Origin: Paenibacillus_AR sp051594765
Lineage (GTDB): Bacteria; Bacillota; Bacilli; Paenibacillales; NBRC-103111
Direction of reading: 5' to 3'
DNA: 64,000 nt
Assembly (NCBI RefSeq): GCF_051594765.1
Contig: NZ_JBPPGJ010000002.1
Location: 186,001-250,000 of the forward strand
Positions 43,508 to 52,377 of the stretch are shown one piece after another (position 1 is the stretch's first letter; each line of letters begins with the position of its first letter). Both the position numbers and the translations under genes were made by a program. Under the pieces are notes generated by a model. It saw only the letters and a program-made list of their open reading frames with translations, made no database searches and was not told the DNA's origin.

Positions 43508-44029
43508 ATGAGCCGAGTCGTGACCTGGCTGCAATATCGCGAGCTTGCCGTATTCCACTACGTGAACGGCCGTCCCCGCGGGTGGCTGGACTGGTGGCTG
43601 AACCGCATCACCCATCTGGGCGGAGCGACGGCCACGCTGCTCATTACGTTATGCCTGTCGATCTTCGCAAGCGAGCCCTGGAATGTCGTCGCCATGCAGA
43701 GCTTCATCGCGCTGGCCCTGAGCCATATTCCGGTGGCGGTCATTAAGAAGAAGTATCCACGGCTGCGGCCCTACCTTGTCCTTCCTGACACCAATATATG
43801 CAAAAAACCGCTGACCGATCATTCATTTCCTTCCGGCCATACCACAGCCATCTTCTCCGTAACGGTGCCCTTCATGGCCGCCGCTCCGGTCTTGTCCCTC
43901 GTTCTGCTGCCGCTGGCCTTAACCGTAGCCCTGTCCCGGATGTATCTGGGGCTTCACTATCCCTCGGACTGCGCCGCGGGAGCCTTCCTCGGAACTTTGG
44001 CCGCTTTGCTGAGCTGCACGGTAATCTAA
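43508..44029 (+). CDS. PAP2-family phosphatase
   Basis: The 173-residue membrane protein has the three-part phosphatase signature KKKYPRLRP, PSGHTTA and SRMYLGLHYPSD with the catalytic His residues. It has about five membrane segments. Bacterial members dephosphorylate phosphatidic acid, phosphatidylglycerol phosphate or undecaprenyl pyrophosphate. Being divergent from a lipid-type glycosyltransferase suggests lipid carrier recycling, which is inference. AAGGAGG precedes the ATG. Confidence 0.9.
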   Translation: MSRVVTWLQYRELAVFHYVNGRPRGWLDWWLNRITHLGGATATLLITLCLSIFASEPWNVVAMQSFIALALSHIPVAVIKKKYPRLRPYLVLPDTNICKKPLTDHSFPSGHTTAIFSVTVPFMAAAPVLSLVLLPLALTVALSRMYLGLHYPSDCAAGAFLGTLAALLSCTVI

Positions 44030-44049
44030 GCTGATTCCAATATATTACC

Positions 44050-44081
44050 AAGAGAGCGGCTTTATTAAAAGCCGCTCTCGT
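44050..44081. terminator. Bidirectional terminator between PAP2 and trmB genes
   Basis: GAGAGCGGCTTT / AAAGCCGCTCTC with a short loop. Confidence 0.8.
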
Positions 44082-44105
44082 CTCGTTTAAGGAAAGTTTA
44101 AGATG

Positions 44106-44813
44106 TTAGCGTTTGCCTAGAACGGCCAGATGGTCCCGCAGCGCCTCTTCCCCCACCACAACCTCGCAGCGGTAAATCGGCATGCCCTGCTCATAAAATT
44201 TCAGCTCATATTCGGTCTGCACCATGTCTTCCCGCAGTCCGTCCTGGTGCAGATGGAGGGAGATGTCCCGCATGCGGAGCCCCTCGTCCGCGAAGGAATT
44301 CAAGGAGAATTCGAACAGGGACCGGGAGTCGGTCTTGAAGTGGATCTCTCCCCTGGAATTCAGAATTTCTTTGTATTTTCTTAAGAAATTCATATGGGTC
44401 AGACGCCGGCGGGCGTGCCGGTTCTTGGGCCAGGGATCGCTGAAGTTCAGATAGATCCGCTCGATCTCGCCGGTGGCGAACATCTCCTCGATATATTCGA
44501 TATTGAAGCGGGCTAGCCGCAGATTGGGAATCCCGGCTCCCTCGGGCAGGTCTCCATGAGCCAGCCGCGCCTTCTCCGCTCCTCTTCTGATCAGCTCATC
44601 GAACATATCCACTCCGATATAATTAACGTCCGGGTTGCGGACCGACAATTCACTAATGAAACGCCCCTTGCCCATGCCAAGCTCCGCATGGATCGGGTTG
44701 CCGTTTCCGAAGTTTGCGGCCCATTCTCCTTTGCGGACTTTCGGATCCAACACGACCAGATCGGGCTGCCTCTCCAGAGACTCCTGGATCCCCTTACGAC
44801 CTCTCAAACGCAT
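44106..44813 (-). CDS. trmB: tRNA (guanosine-46-N7)-methyltransferase
   Basis: TrmB makes m7G46 in the tRNA variable loop using S-adenosylmethionine. The 235-residue protein has HAELGMGKGRFISEL (SAM loop), YIGVDMFDELI, and the family hallmark IYLNFSDPWPKNRHARRRLTH; HFKTDSRSLFEFSL follows. ATG 44813 has GGAGGAA upstream; the longer frame is not needed. Confidence 0.96.
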   Translation of the reverse strand: MRLRGRKGIQESLERQPDLVVLDPKVRKGEWAANFGNGNPIHAELGMGKGRFISELSVRNPDVNYIGVDMFDELIRRGAEKARLAHGDLPEGAGIPNLRLARFNIEYIEEMFATGEIERIYLNFSDPWPKNRHARRRLTHMNFLRKYKEILNSRGEIHFKTDSRSLFEFSLNSFADEGLRMRDISLHLHQDGLREDMVQTEYELKFYEQGMPIYRCEVVVGEEALRDHLAVLGKR

Positions 44814-44972
44814 TCTGACGATTCCTCCAAATTCTCTATTTGTATTCCCAGCATAGAACATCGCAACCGAAATTGCAAAATGACCGCAGCGAGCATAAAC
44901 GCCCGAACGAAAAGAAATCCGAGCCGCTGTTCATGCGGTCGGATTCCATCATCGCGCTCGAGGAACGCCCCA

Positions 44973-45173
44973 TTAATGGGCCAGCTCTTCGTAGCGGATC
45001 GAGTCGTTGCTCTCGTGGAAGAGCTCCTTATCAAGGGCCTTCCTGACCTTCTCCCGGGCAACGTCGTGCTGCCTGCTGTTCTGTCCGAAGCGGAAGCCGG
45101 TCAATGCCATGGCTTCCTTCAAGGTGAGCTCTACGGTGACCTTTTGTTCGCCTTGATTGATCGTAGCACTCAT
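44973..45173 (-). CDS. Small conserved hypothetical protein
   Basis: The 66-residue charged protein (MSATINQGEQKVTVELTLKEAMALTGFRFG...) has a strand-helix start and a basic helix with HDVAREKVRKALDKELF. CGGAGGTG precedes ATG 45173. I do not recognise it. It stands alone on the minus strand upstream of trmB. Confidence 0.65.
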   Translation of the reverse strand: MSATINQGEQKVTVELTLKEAMALTGFRFGQNSRQHDVAREKVRKALDKELFHESNDSIRYEELAH

Positions 45174-45392
45174 TCTGAATGCACCTCCGCATGAAATGGG
45201 TTCCATTATAGGGTGTCGAATAGGTGTGTTCGGTTGGGCGATTCGGCTGAAACCGTTGATATATCTCACTTCTAATATAACACTTTATGTTAGGTTTATC
45301 AAGAGGAACCGTTCACATTTTCGCCTAAATTTTTGAAAATAGAAAGCATCCGGCTTCCCCCGAAGGAAGCAACGGATGCCTTCTTATGCCTC

Positions 45393-45971
45393 TTAGATGT
45401 TGGTGCGGTCTTCTCTCTTGCTTCGCAGACCGGCCAAGCCCAACAGGCCGAGAAGACCCAGCCAGCCCCAGTCTATACCGTCGTTATCGGTTGCCGCTGC
45501 GGTATAGCTGCTGCCCGTGGAGGTCCCATCCGTACCGTAGCTGCGGTACGTACCGTCCGTACCATGGGTGCCGGTGGTGCCGTCCCGGTTCCCGTCGGTT
45601 CCTCTCATGTGGATACCGTTGTTGGTATGGTCGCCGTCGCCCCACGTGGTGCCCATGAAGCCCCCATGGCCGAACATGCCGGTGCCGCCACCGCCGTTAT
45701 TGGCCCCGTTGCCGAACATCCGGCTGCCATGGTAATTCAGGATGCCAGTGCCCAAATCACTGTTCGTGCGGGCGTCATAAGTCCCCACCGTGCCTGTCGT
45801 TCCGGTCGTGCCGCTGGAATAGTTGGAGCCCGTGGTGCCGGAGGATCCGGATGTCCCGTAGTTGCTCATGCCCCCGCTCTGAGTCGTGTCGGCTTCGCCT
45901 TGAGCAAATGCGGTGCCGCCTAATGTCAAGCCGAGAGCCAGAGCTGCGGAGATGGCTGCTGTTTTACGCAT
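45393..45971 (-). CDS. Secreted Gly/Thr/Ser-rich protein with WGxxGxxG-type C-terminal anchor
   Basis: A signal peptide (MRKTAAISAALALGLTLGGTAFAQ) is followed by about 140 residues of Gly, Thr, Ser and Asn low complexity. The C-terminus reads DWGWLGLLGLLGLAGL followed by RSKRED. That is the WGxxGxxG sorting-type tail: a hydrophobic helix with a basic end, comparable in layout to LPXTG or PEP-CTERM tails. It is probably displayed at the cell surface or membrane; no partner protease is near. AAAGGGG lies upstream of the ATG. The function is unknown. Confidence 0.8.
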   Translation of the reverse strand: MRKTAAISAALALGLTLGGTAFAQGEADTTQSGGMSNYGTSGSSGTTGSNYSSGTTGTTGTVGTYDARTNSDLGTGILNYHGSRMFGNGANNGGGGTGMFGHGGFMGTTWGDGDHTNNGIHMRGTDGNRDGTTGTHGTDGTYRSYGTDGTSTGSSYTAAATDNDGIDWGWLGLLGLLGLAGLRSKREDRTNI

Positions 45972-46165
45972 TGGATGAGTGCCCCTTTCGATAAGCCAGA
46001 ATGGTGGTGCGGGAACAAGCTTAGGATGCTTCCCGCGGCCGGAGCTATCCGAGGCACCTGCTGGAACACTAGTCAATTTTACTAAAGGGATTGTTCGCAA
46101 TCTCCCCTGGCATTCGGTACAATGAAGAACGTACGCATTCCGACACGAAAGGCAGGGCGCTGACT

Positions 46166-47128
46166 ATGACCCCCTCGATCCATCTGTCCGATTCGACCGT
46201 TCCCTACCTATGGGGGGACAAGCGGTTTCATACCTGGAATTACGAGATGCGGCGGCAGTTCGGCACGAAGGTATTCAAGGTGATGCTGGACGCCGGATTC
46301 ACCTGCCCCAACCGGGACGGAACCATCGCCGCCGGCGGATGCACCTTCTGCAGCGCCAGGGGCTCCGGGGATTTCGCCGGAAGCCGCCGCGACGATCTGA
46401 TCACCCAATTCAACAACATTCGGGACCTTCAGCACCAAAAGTGGCCTGAAGCCCAATATATCGGCTACTTCCAGGCCTATACCAACACCTTTGCCCCAGT
46501 GGAGGAGCTGCGGGAATATTATGAGGTGATTCTCCAGCAGCCCGGCGTCGTCGGACTGTCCATCGCCACCCGTCCGGACTGTCTGCCGGATGACGTGGTC
46601 GATTACCTGGCGGAGCTGAATGAACGAACGTACCTCTGGGTTGAGATGGGGCTGCAGACGGTTCATGAAGAGACCTCACAGCTGATCAACCGGGCCCATG
46701 ACACGCAGACGTATTACGAGGCCGTTGCCAAGCTGCGCTCCCGCGGCATCCGGACGTGCGCCCACATCATCTACGGTCTCCCTGGGGAGACCCATGAGAT
46801 GATGCTCGACACCGGACGGGCCGTCTCCAGAATGGACGTGCAGGGCATTAAGATCCATCTGCTTCATCTCATGCGCAAGACTCCCATGGTGAAGCAATAT
46901 GAAGCGGGGCTGCTTCGTTTCCTCGAGAAGGACGAATATGTGGGGCTCATTGCGGATACGTTGGAGCTCTTGCCTCCGGAGATGATCGTCCACCGCCTGA
47001 CGGGCGACGCCCCCCGCGACCTTCTCATCGGACCCATGTGGAGCCTGAAGAAGTGGGAGGTTCTGAACGCCATCGACGATGAGCTCCGGCAGAGGAACAC
47101 CTGGCAGGGTAAGCTATGGAGGCCATAA
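46166..47128 (+). CDS. TIGR01212-family radical SAM protein (YtqA type)
   Basis: The 320-residue protein has the unusual iron-sulfur motif of this family, GFTCPNRDGTIAAGGCTFC, instead of the plain CxxxCxxC, and the SIATRPDCLPDDVV and HIIYGLPGE blocks of Elp3/MiaB-like radical SAM barrels. ATG 46166 gives the typical N-terminus. It is followed 32 bases later by the methyltransferase gene, the same pair as ytqA-ytqB in Bacillus. A tRNA-modification link is plausible from that context. Confidence 0.88.
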   Translation: MTPSIHLSDSTVPYLWGDKRFHTWNYEMRRQFGTKVFKVMLDAGFTCPNRDGTIAAGGCTFCSARGSGDFAGSRRDDLITQFNNIRDLQHQKWPEAQYIGYFQAYTNTFAPVEELREYYEVILQQPGVVGLSIATRPDCLPDDVVDYLAELNERTYLWVEMGLQTVHEETSQLINRAHDTQTYYEAVAKLRSRGIRTCAHIIYGLPGETHEMMLDTGRAVSRMDVQGIKIHLLHLMRKTPMVKQYEAGLLRFLEKDEYVGLIADTLELLPPEMIVHRLTGDAPRDLLIGPMWSLKKWEVLNAIDDELRQRNTWQGKLWRP

Positions 47129-47160
47129 CACTGTCATAAGAAAAGCAGGTGAAAAATCAG

Positions 47161-47739
47161 ATGGGATTTTTATCGGTATTAAGCTTTGCCCATGAACTGG
47201 CCGCGGCGCGGATCCGGCCCGGGGACTGCGCCGTCGACGCTACGGCGGGCAATGGGGTGGACACGCTGTTCCTGGCCCGGGCGGTGGGGCCGGGCGGCCG
47301 GGTTCATGCCTTTGACATTCAGGAGGCGGCCTTGGCCTCGACAGCGGCTCGGCTGGAGAAGGAGCTGCCGGACGGCTCGGACCGGGTGGTGCTCCATCTG
47401 GCCTCCCATGACGAGATGAAGCTCCGGATACCGGAGGAGCTTCACGAAACCGCGGCTGCCGTCATGTTCAATCTGGGCTATCTGCCGGGGGCCGACCATG
47501 CGGTGATCACAACTCCGGCCACCACCCTTCCCGCCCTGGAAGCGGCGCTGGAGCTGCTCCGCCGAGGCGGCGTGCTGACGATCGCCGTATATCCGGGACA
47601 TGATGGCGGGCTGGCCGAGGCGGAGGCCGTGGAAGCCTGGGCATCCGGCCTGCCTCAGAGCGGCTTCCAGTCCATGAGCTACCGTTTCCTGAATCAGCGG
47701 AACCGCCCCCCCTACCTGCTCGCGGTCGAAAAACGATAA
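47161..47739 (+). CDS. Class I SAM methyltransferase, YtqB/MnmM family
   Basis: The protein of about 192 residues has the SAM-binding loop AVDATAGNGVDTLFLA, the acidic residue loop VHAFDIQEAA and MFNLGYLPG. Bacillus YtqB (MnmM) methylates the wobble uridine derivative nm5s2U in tRNA; that activity is inferred from similarity and the neighbour. The start is ATG 47161 with AGGTGA upstream, or GTG 47149. Confidence 0.85.
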   Translation: MGFLSVLSFAHELAAARIRPGDCAVDATAGNGVDTLFLARAVGPGGRVHAFDIQEAALASTAARLEKELPDGSDRVVLHLASHDEMKLRIPEELHETAAAVMFNLGYLPGADHAVITTPATTLPALEAALELLRRGGVLTIAVYPGHDGGLAEAEAVEAWASGLPQSGFQSMSYRFLNQRNRPPYLLAVEKR

Positions 47740-47768
47740 AACGTGTTATCGGAAATGCATTTTGCCCC

Positions 47769-47798
47769 TTTACGCCTCTTGCACCCCTTGGTTACAAT
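47769..47798 (+). promoter_or_regulatory. Promoter of manA
   Basis: TTTACG and TACAAT are separated by 18 bases, about 45 bases before the start codon. Confidence 0.5.
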
Positions 47799-47840
47799 AG
47801 GGAAAGTGTTGATTTTACAAGAGAAAGAAGGGACTGTGGA

Positions 47841-48806
47841 GTGAAACCATATCCGCTGCAATTTCAGCCGGAATTCAAGGATCGCGTCTGGGGCGGCCGC
47901 AATCTGGAGCGCTTCGGCTTCGACATGCCGGCAGGCAAGATCGGCGAAGCGTGGACCATCGGCGACCATCCGAACGGCACCACCAAGGTGATGAACGGCG
48001 AGCTGGCCGGACTGGGCCTGGATCAGGTCCGGGAGCAGTACGGCAAGGACTTCTTCGGGCCGAAGGGCTTCTCCGAGAAGACGGGACGGTTCCCGCTGCT
48101 CATCAAGCTGCTGGATTGTGAGGACGATCTGTCCGTCCAGGTTCACCCCAACGACGACTACGCCGGCCTGCCCCAGGGCGAGCTGGGCAAGACCGAGATG
48201 TGGTACGTGCTGGACGCCAAGCCGGGCGCCAAGATCATCTACGGGCTGAAGAACAACGTCACCCGTGAGAGTCTTGCCCAGGCCATCGCCGAGAACCGGA
48301 TCATGGATACCATGAACGAGGTGTCCGTCTCTGCCGGCGATACCTTCTACATCCCGGCCGGTACGGTCCATGCACTGTGCGCCGGCGTGCTGGTGGCGGA
48401 GATCCAGCAGAATTCGGACACCACCTACCGCCTGTACGACTACGACCGTCCGGGCTTGGACGGCAAGCCCCGAGAGCTCCACGTGGAGGATTCGCTGAAC
48501 GTGATTGCCTACGAAGGCTCCGGCGCCACCCGCATGACCACGGCGCTTGCGGCGGACAACCAGTGGCTGGCCATCGCGCAGTCCCCGTACTTCACCGTCG
48601 AGAAGGGCCAGACCTCGGGACGCTGGGAGCTGGCCACATCCGGTGACAGCTTCATCATCCACATCATCTGCGAAGGAACCGGCACCCTGATCTGGGCGGA
48701 AGGCTCCCTCGCCGTGAAGCCCGGCGACTGCTTCCTGATCCCGGCCAACCAAGGCGCCTACTCCTTCGAAGGCAAGCTGACCATGCTGCGAAGCCTGGTG
48801 CCTTAA
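47841..48806 (+). CDS. manA: Class I mannose-6-phosphate isomerase
   Basis: This zinc enzyme interconverts mannose 6-phosphate and fructose 6-phosphate. The 321-residue short Firmicute form has LSVQVHPND (zinc-binding Gln and His), KTEMWYVL (Glu ligand) and the His in IPAGTVHALCAG. The start is GTG 47841 with AGAAGGGA upstream. It could supply GDP-mannose precursors for the nearby glycosyltransferases, but no link is shown. Confidence 0.94.
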   Translation: MKPYPLQFQPEFKDRVWGGRNLERFGFDMPAGKIGEAWTIGDHPNGTTKVMNGELAGLGLDQVREQYGKDFFGPKGFSEKTGRFPLLIKLLDCEDDLSVQVHPNDDYAGLPQGELGKTEMWYVLDAKPGAKIIYGLKNNVTRESLAQAIAENRIMDTMNEVSVSAGDTFYIPAGTVHALCAGVLVAEIQQNSDTTYRLYDYDRPGLDGKPRELHVEDSLNVIAYEGSGATRMTTALAADNQWLAIAQSPYFTVEKGQTSGRWELATSGDSFIIHIICEGTGTLIWAEGSLAVKPGDCFLIPANQGAYSFEGKLTMLRSLVP

Positions 48807-48810
48807 TAAG

Positions 48811-48849
48811 ACAAGCCTCCGGCCGCATGCGGCATCGGAGGCTTGTTTG
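48811..48849. terminator. Bidirectional terminator between manA and the radical SAM gene
   Basis: ACAAGCCTCCG / CGGAGGCTTGT with a GCATGC-containing loop. Confidence 0.85.
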
Positions 48850-48863
48850 TTATCCGGCAATCC

Positions 48864-50639
48864 TTACATCTGCTGCACCAGAACCTGCCGGACCGGCGCG
48901 GCGAAATACCGGGCCTTCGGCTCATCGCCCGGCTCCAGGCCATAATGCACGAGGAGCAGGGTCGGCTCCTCGTGCAAGGTACCGTCAGCCAGGTAGAGAT
49001 CGGCCCGGAACGGCAATACCTCAACCACAGCCGACTTATGCAGCTCCCGCTCGTTCCAGGCGGCTCCCGCCAGCTCCTCCGACAACGCGGCCGGATCGGC
49101 GGCGGCCGCGCGGAGTAGCTCGGCCTGCTCCTGCTTGTCCATGGCGAAGGTCCACCAGGTTTTGCGGGGCTTGTATTTGTGGTTCATGAAGTAATCGAGC
49201 TTCATCAGCCCCAACGCCATCTCCGGCCGCTTCAGCTTGCGGGTCTTCAAGAAAGCGTCCAGCCGGATGAAGAGATCCTCCAGCTGGTGGCCGATCTTGG
49301 ACCAGCCCCGCTCCTCCCAATAATCCCCGAAGTCCTGGAAGAAATCGAAGGGCGTCGGGAACTCCTCCCGAAGCAGATACTCCATGGTGCGGTCCATCCG
49401 GTGCGCGTTCCAATATTTCTCCAGCACGTCCTCCACCCGCTTGATGCGGACCATATCCTCGAACGGCAGAATATCGTTGGCCAGGATCTCATAAGGCGCC
49501 TGATCCATGTACAGGTACCCGTACTTCTCCGCGTCCCGCCGCATGCCGGTGCCCCGCAGCATCTTCAGGAACCCCAGCTGCAGCTCCTCCGGGCGCAGCG
49601 CGAAAACGTCGTTGAAGGTCTTCTTGAAGGAATCGTAATTCTCCTCCGGAAGTCCCGCGATCAGGTCCAAGTGCTGGTCGATGACGCCGCTTTCCTTGAC
49701 CATGCGCACCGTCCGCGACAGCTTCTCGAAGTTCTGCTTCCGCTGGACCAGCTTGTTCGTCAGATCGTTGGTGGACTGCACGCCCACCTCGAACCGGAAC
49801 AGGCCCTTCGGCGCATTCCCCGCCAGGAAGTCCAGCACCTCCGGTCTCATGATGTCAGCGGTGATCTCGAACTGGAAGGTGCAGCCCCCGTGGTTCTTGA
49901 TCAGATGGCCGAAAATATCCATCGCATAATCCCGCTTGATGTTGAACGTCCGGTCGACGAACTTCACCAGCTTGGCGCCGGAATCCACCAGATACTCCAG
50001 GTCCCGCTTGGTCCGCTCGATGTCGAAGTAGCGGACGCCCACCTCCACGCTGGAGAGGCAGAACTGGCAGCTGAACGGACAGCCCCGGCTGGTCTCGAAG
50101 TAGACCACGCGGTTGGGCAGCTGCGGCACATCCTCGGCGAAACGGTGAGGCGTCGGAATCGTATCCAGCTCCAGCTTGGGCCGGGGCGGGTTCACGATCA
50201 CCTCAGAGCCCTTGCGGTAGGCGGCACCGAAGACCATATGCCACTTGGCCGTGCCGTCCCGGAGCTCCGTCAGCAGATGGTGGAAGGTCTCCTCGCCTTC
50301 CCCCATCACGATGAAGTCCACCTCCGGCAGCCGCTTCATCCAATATTCGGTGTCGTAGGACACCTCCGGACCGCCCAGGATGATGACAAGCTCCGGCATG
50401 ATTTTGCGCAGCATCTGGATGATCTTGATGGTCTCCTCGATGTTCCAGATGTAGCAGGAGAAGCCCAATACGTCCGGGCGTCGGCGGTACAGGTCGGTCA
50501 CGACGTTCATGACCGGGTCCTTGATCGTATATTCGGCGATCTCCACGTCGAACTCCCGCCCGCTGTAGGCCTTCAGATACCGGAGGGCCAGAGAGGTATG
50601 GATATACTTGGCGTTTAAGGTGGAGACGACAATATTCAT
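48864..50639 (-). CDS. B12-binding radical SAM protein with DUF4080 domain
   Basis: Residues 1 to about 140 form a cobalamin-binding-like domain (MNIVVSTLNAKYIHTSLALRYL; VLGFSCYIWNIEETIKII). A radical SAM barrel with SRGCPFSCQFCLSS (4Fe-4S cysteines) follows to about 390, then a DUF4080 C-terminal part. Relatives are widespread in Firmicutes and their substrate is unknown. The usual DxHxxG cobalamin motif is not evident, so B12 binding is uncertain. ATG 50639 is preferred to GTG 50648 because AGAGGG lies too close to the latter. Confidence 0.88.
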   Translation of the reverse strand: MNIVVSTLNAKYIHTSLALRYLKAYSGREFDVEIAEYTIKDPVMNVVTDLYRRRPDVLGFSCYIWNIEETIKIIQMLRKIMPELVIILGGPEVSYDTEYWMKRLPEVDFIVMGEGEETFHHLLTELRDGTAKWHMVFGAAYRKGSEVIVNPPRPKLELDTIPTPHRFAEDVPQLPNRVVYFETSRGCPFSCQFCLSSVEVGVRYFDIERTKRDLEYLVDSGAKLVKFVDRTFNIKRDYAMDIFGHLIKNHGGCTFQFEITADIMRPEVLDFLAGNAPKGLFRFEVGVQSTNDLTNKLVQRKQNFEKLSRTVRMVKESGVIDQHLDLIAGLPEENYDSFKKTFNDVFALRPEELQLGFLKMLRGTGMRRDAEKYGYLYMDQAPYEILANDILPFEDMVRIKRVEDVLEKYWNAHRMDRTMEYLLREEFPTPFDFFQDFGDYWEERGWSKIGHQLEDLFIRLDAFLKTRKLKRPEMALGLMKLDYFMNHKYKPRKTWWTFAMDKQEQAELLRAAAADPAALSEELAGAAWNERELHKSAVVEVLPFRADLYLADGTLHEEPTLLLVHYGLEPGDEPKARYFAAPVRQVLVQQM

Positions 50640-50770
50640 GTTAGGCACATCCCTCTATTTCTTGGTCGAACCTCCCGCCGGCTGTCCGAAGCGGGAGTCT
50701 TCAGCCTCTATCATACATGCTCGTGCCGGCAAACTCAAAACCGGACATGCCTCTCTTACTTTATTCCATA

Positions 50771-50799
50771 TTGACAGAAACGAGAGATAGATCTACATT
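50771..50799 (+). promoter_or_regulatory. SigA promoter of cysK
   Basis: Consensus TTGACA and TACATT are separated by 17 bases; the leader is about 65 bases. Confidence 0.7.
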
Positions 50800-50870
50800 T
50801 ATACCTAGTTATCACGTCGGATTTACTCCATCAAAAAAAATCATCCCATCTCTATCAGGAAGGAACGGTG

Positions 50871-51812
50871 ATGACCCCAATGGAACGGATCGCTCGCTCC
50901 ATCACCGATCTCATCGGCAATACCCCCATGCTGGAGCTGGCCCGCTACGCTTCGCACGCCGGCTTGGAGGCTACTCTGCTGGCCAAGCTGGAATCCTTCA
51001 ACCCCGCCGGCAGCGTCAAGGACCGGATCGGCTATGCCATGATCAAGGATGCCGAGGAGCGGGGGCTCATCAGGCCTGGCTCCGTGCTGATCGAGCCCAC
51101 CAGCGGCAACACCGGCATCGCCCTGGCCAGCGTGGCGGCGGCGAAGGGCTACCGGCTCATCCTGACCATGCCGGATACGATGAGCGAGGAACGCCGCAAC
51201 ATGCTGAAGGCGCTGGGGGCCGAGCTGGTGCTCACGCCCGGCGCCGAAGGCATGGGAGGAGCCATCCGCAAGGCGAAGGAGCTTCAGTCGGCGCTGCCGG
51301 GCTCCTGCATCCTGCAGCAGTTCGACAATCCGGCCAACCCGGCTGCTCACCGCAGCACCACGGCGGAGGAGCTCTGGCGGGATACGGAGGGCCGGATCGA
51401 TGTGTTCGTGGCCGGCGTCGGCTCCGGTGGAACGGTCACGGGCGTCGGCGAGGCGCTGAAGAGCCGCAACCCCGGCATCCGGGTCGTGGCGGTGGAGCCG
51501 ATGGAGTCCCCGGTGCTGTCCGGCGGCAAGCCGGGGCCGAACCGGATTCAAGGCATCGGCGCCGGCTTCGTCCCCCGGGTATTCAACCCTGCGGTCTGCG
51601 ACGAGATTCTGCCCGTCCCCGCCAGGGACGCCTACGAGACCACCCGGTCGCTGGGCCGGCTGGAGGGTCTGTTAGCCGGCATCTCGTCAGGAGCGGCCGT
51701 CTTCGCCGCCACCATCCTGGCCCGCCGCCCCGAGAACAGAGGGAAAACCATCGCGGTGCTTCTCCCCGATACCGGCGAACGGTATCTGTCCGTCCCCGGC
51801 TTGTTCGATTGA
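50871..51812 (+). CDS. cysK: Cysteine synthase (O-acetylserine sulfhydrylase)
   Basis: This PLP enzyme makes cysteine from O-acetylserine and sulfide. Lys50 in NPAGSVKDRIG binds PLP, the TSGNTGIAL loop binds the substrate, and GSGGTVTGVG binds the PLP phosphate. It is 313 residues long. ATG 50871 follows AGGAAGGA; a GTG at 50868 and an ATG at 50880 are alternatives. cysK and cysM cannot be separated with full certainty by eye. Confidence 0.93.
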   Translation: MTPMERIARSITDLIGNTPMLELARYASHAGLEATLLAKLESFNPAGSVKDRIGYAMIKDAEERGLIRPGSVLIEPTSGNTGIALASVAAAKGYRLILTMPDTMSEERRNMLKALGAELVLTPGAEGMGGAIRKAKELQSALPGSCILQQFDNPANPAAHRSTTAEELWRDTEGRIDVFVAGVGSGGTVTGVGEALKSRNPGIRVVAVEPMESPVLSGGKPGPNRIQGIGAGFVPRVFNPAVCDEILPVPARDAYETTRSLGRLEGLLAGISSGAAVFAATILARRPENRGKTIAVLLPDTGERYLSVPGLFD

Positions 51813-51821
51813 ACGCCGAAG

Positions 51822-51851
51822 AAGCCGCTGCGCACCCGCAGCGGCTTTTCC
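51822..51851 (+). terminator. Intrinsic terminator of cysK
   Basis: AAGCCGCTGCG / CGCAGCGGCTT followed by TTCC. Confidence 0.85.
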
Positions 51852-51876
51852 CCTTCTTCAAGCATTCCTTTGCGCG

Positions 51877-52065
51877 CTAATAGGTGGCTTCCGCCGCCCA
51901 ATCGCTGCAGTCTTCCTCCAGGAGTGCCAGCACCTCGCCGGACATCCGCTGGCGAAGCTCCAGCAGCTCGGCCAGATTCTCATCCTCCTGTGCCCCCTCC
52001 GTCCGGTCCAGACCTTTTAGACGGGATTGTTCCTCCATCATTTTTGTATACCGGTACAACAGCAT
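51877..52065 (-). CDS. Small hypothetical protein
   Basis: The 62-residue acidic helical protein (MLLYRYTKMMEEQSRLKGLDR...) ends LALLEEDCSDWAAEATY. The frame could start at 52110 or 52176, but neither has a ribosome site; ATG 52065 has AAGGAG 12 bases upstream. I do not recognise a family. Confidence 0.5.
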   Translation of the reverse strand: MLLYRYTKMMEEQSRLKGLDRTEGAQEDENLAELLELRQRMSGEVLALLEEDCSDWAAEATY

Positions 52066-52377
52066 CTGCTTTGAACACTCCTTCTTTATGGGGTCATACA
52101 GTGTATTCATGGGAATTTTTGTCTTATTCGCCGATCCTACATTTATTGTACGCCCCGAATGTGAAGCGTGGATCAAATACGGGTCAAGGGAAGATGAAGA
52201 TTATCCCTCTGGCCCCGGCCGAAACCGCTGTCATTTACACCTTCTTACATTTCCCTTGTCTACCCCATCATATACCTGCCGTTCATGGAGACATCCTACG
52301 TGCCCCAGGTGCAATTTCCTTCGGATTAGGATATAGTAAAAGCATTTGAATCCCAAACCACAAAATGAGGGCGGAAT
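52066..52377. other. Intergenic region without a recognised gene
   Basis: This 312-base divergent spacer separates the small minus-strand gene from the pseudouridine synthase gene. A possible -10 TATAGT near 52332 points towards the plus strand and a TACAAT-like element near 52150 towards the minus strand. No repeat or strong hairpin was seen. Confidence 0.4.
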
